A stretch of 14,757 nt of DNA from DATMYQ01 sp035560935. GTDB lineage: Bacteria; Bacillota; Negativicutes; Sporomusales; Sporomusaceae. Within the stretch, counting starts at the first letter, position 1; every line of letters starts with the position of its first letter. Shown piece after piece: positions 14,384 to 14,757 of the stretch. Below the pieces are notes generated by a model that saw nothing but the letters and a program-made list of their open reading frames with translations, made no database searches and was not told where the DNA came from. The position numbers and the translations under genes are program-made. The stretch lies in NCBI GenBank assembly GCA_035560935.1, contig DATMYQ010000339.1:1-14757 (forward strand), written 5' to 3'.

Positions 14384-14467
14384 ATCGTAAGTACGGGGGC
14401 GCCGGGATGGCGATCATAATAGTCATTTTTATCTAAACGGCAGCTACTGTATCAATTCCATATTATC

Positions 14468-14543
14468 GCGTCCGTAGCTCAGGGGATAGAGCAGCGGTTT
14501 CCTAAACCGTTGGTCGGAGGTTCAATTCCTCTCGGGCGCACCA
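14468..14543 (+). tRNA. tRNA-Arg (anticodon CCU)
   Basis: A full 76-base cloverleaf with encoded CCA. The acceptor stem is GCGTCCG with CGGGCGC (one T-G pair), the D stem GCTC/GAGC, the anticodon stem GCGGT/ACCGT with loop TTCCTAA, and the T arm GGAGG-TTCAATT-CCTCT. The anticodon CCT (14501-14503) reads AGG, hence arginine. Confidence 0.96.
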
Positions 14544-14555
14544 ATGAAATACAGT

Positions 14556-14588
14556 AATAGCAGGGGTTTTTGACCTTTGCTATTTTTT
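14556..14588 (+). terminator. Intrinsic terminator after tRNA-Arg
   Basis: AATAGCAGGGGT (14556-14567) pairs with ACCTTTGCTATT (14573-14584) over 12 bp with two G-T pairs and loop TTTTG, followed by TTTT-A-TTTT. It lies 12 bases after the tRNA CCA end. Confidence 0.85.
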
Positions 14589-14626
14589 ATTTTCGAAAGT
14601 TGGCTGCAGAAATGGAAAGTTTTTAA

Positions 14627-14665
14627 GGAGAAAAAGAAAATCCGCCTGATGTTAAAAAGGCGGAT
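14627..14665 (-). terminator. Terminator-like hairpin for a minus-strand gene entering from the right
   Basis: ATCCGCC (14640-14646) pairs with GGCGGAT (14659-14665). On the minus strand the stem is followed by TTTCTTTTTC, typical of an intrinsic terminator for a gene transcribed leftward from beyond the window edge. Confidence 0.55.
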
Positions 14666-14707
14666 GTAAACTGATTTGTAGATTTTCCTGGGTAAAGGCA
14701 TAAAAAA

Positions 14708-14757
14708 TTAAACCGATGATTTTTCTTGAGGGTTAATTTTTATGATAATAGCCCGGA
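14708..14757 (-). CDS. Possible C-terminal end of a gene running off the right edge
   Basis: On the minus strand one frame stays open from the edge to a TAA at 14710-14708, giving the residues RAIIIKINPQEKSSV. A minus-strand terminator-like hairpin begins 43 bases later, which is what a gene end should look like. Fifteen residues are too few to identify a family, and the other two minus frames close earlier. Confidence 0.3.
   Translation of the reverse strand, partial: RAIIIKINPQEKSSV

Noticed and set aside
13695..14426. A 243-codon minus-strand frame opposite the P1 peptidase gene
   Set aside because: It is a shadow of the strongly supported plus-strand gene; its Arg/Ser/Pro-rich product has no recognisable domain.
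14326..14436. A 36-codon frame (MLLWFF ... MAIIIVIFI) before the tRNA
   Set aside because: It has a short hydrophobic end and a weak GGTGG site, but it overlaps the best promoter candidate for the tRNA and resembles nothing known. It could be revisited with ribosome profiling.

Overview
This is a chromosomal segment from what looks like a low-to-mid-GC Gram-positive-type bacterium. Strong AGGAGG-like ribosome binding sites, GTG/TTG starts, intrinsic terminators with long T runs, and a BglG/GlcT-type antiterminator target before a PTS gene all point to Firmicutes. My best guess is Negativicutes (a Sporomusa-like group); that rank is inference from gene style, not from a marker gene. I see no insertion sequence, prophage or CRISPR array.

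Layout, left to right. (1) 103-393: a small unrecognised protein, closed by an intrinsic terminator. (2) 394-762: no ordinary gene, but the minus strand carries a 55-codon membrane-protein reading frame without a normal start codon. (3) 763-2428: a DUF5662 protein translationally coupled to DNA polymerase IV (dinB). (4) 2584-3702: an M20 peptidase T-like metallopeptidase, separated by a two-way terminator from a minus-strand glucose-type PTS block, crr (IIA) and ptsG (IICB), at 3779-6082. Between crr and ptsG sit a 38-codon reading frame whose end resembles the end of a PRD antiterminator, a RAT-like site, and an intrinsic terminator. (5) 6342-6794: a zinc-ribbon membrane protein. (6) 6892-12370: a polyphosphate block. 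A canonical Ppx/GppA phosphatase with a C-terminal HD domain (minus strand) is divergent from a second Ppx/GppA-HD protein with degraded phosphatase motifs, which runs directly into polyphosphate kinase ppk. (7) 12470-12760: a small unknown gene whose terminator overlaps its own stop codon. (8) 12876-13097: a cluster of six DnaA-box-like 9-mers in a gene-free stretch. (9) 13177-14256: a P1-family (DmpA-type) self-cleaving aminopeptidase. (10) 14468-14543: tRNA-Arg(CCU), followed by a terminator and an AT-rich edge with a possible gene end on the minus strand.

How the genes work together. crr and ptsG supply the IIA, IIB and IIC domains of one sugar permease (HPr and EI are not in the window), and the leader before ptsG looks conditional. 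Three segments there (GCCTGCTCAA, TTGAGCAGGC, GCCTGCTCA) can pair in two exclusive ways, one of which is the terminator. The ppx and ppk genes encode opposing enzymes: PPK makes polyphosphate, Ppx/GppA removes it or acts on pppGpp. The degenerate paralogue cotranscribed with ppk looks more like a sensor or HD-domain enzyme than a second exopolyphosphatase.

The items most worth a second look are the crr-ptsG switch, the DnaA-box cluster away from any visible dnaA/dnaN, the degenerate Ppx-HD paralogue, and the start-less membrane ORF before the DUF5662 gene.
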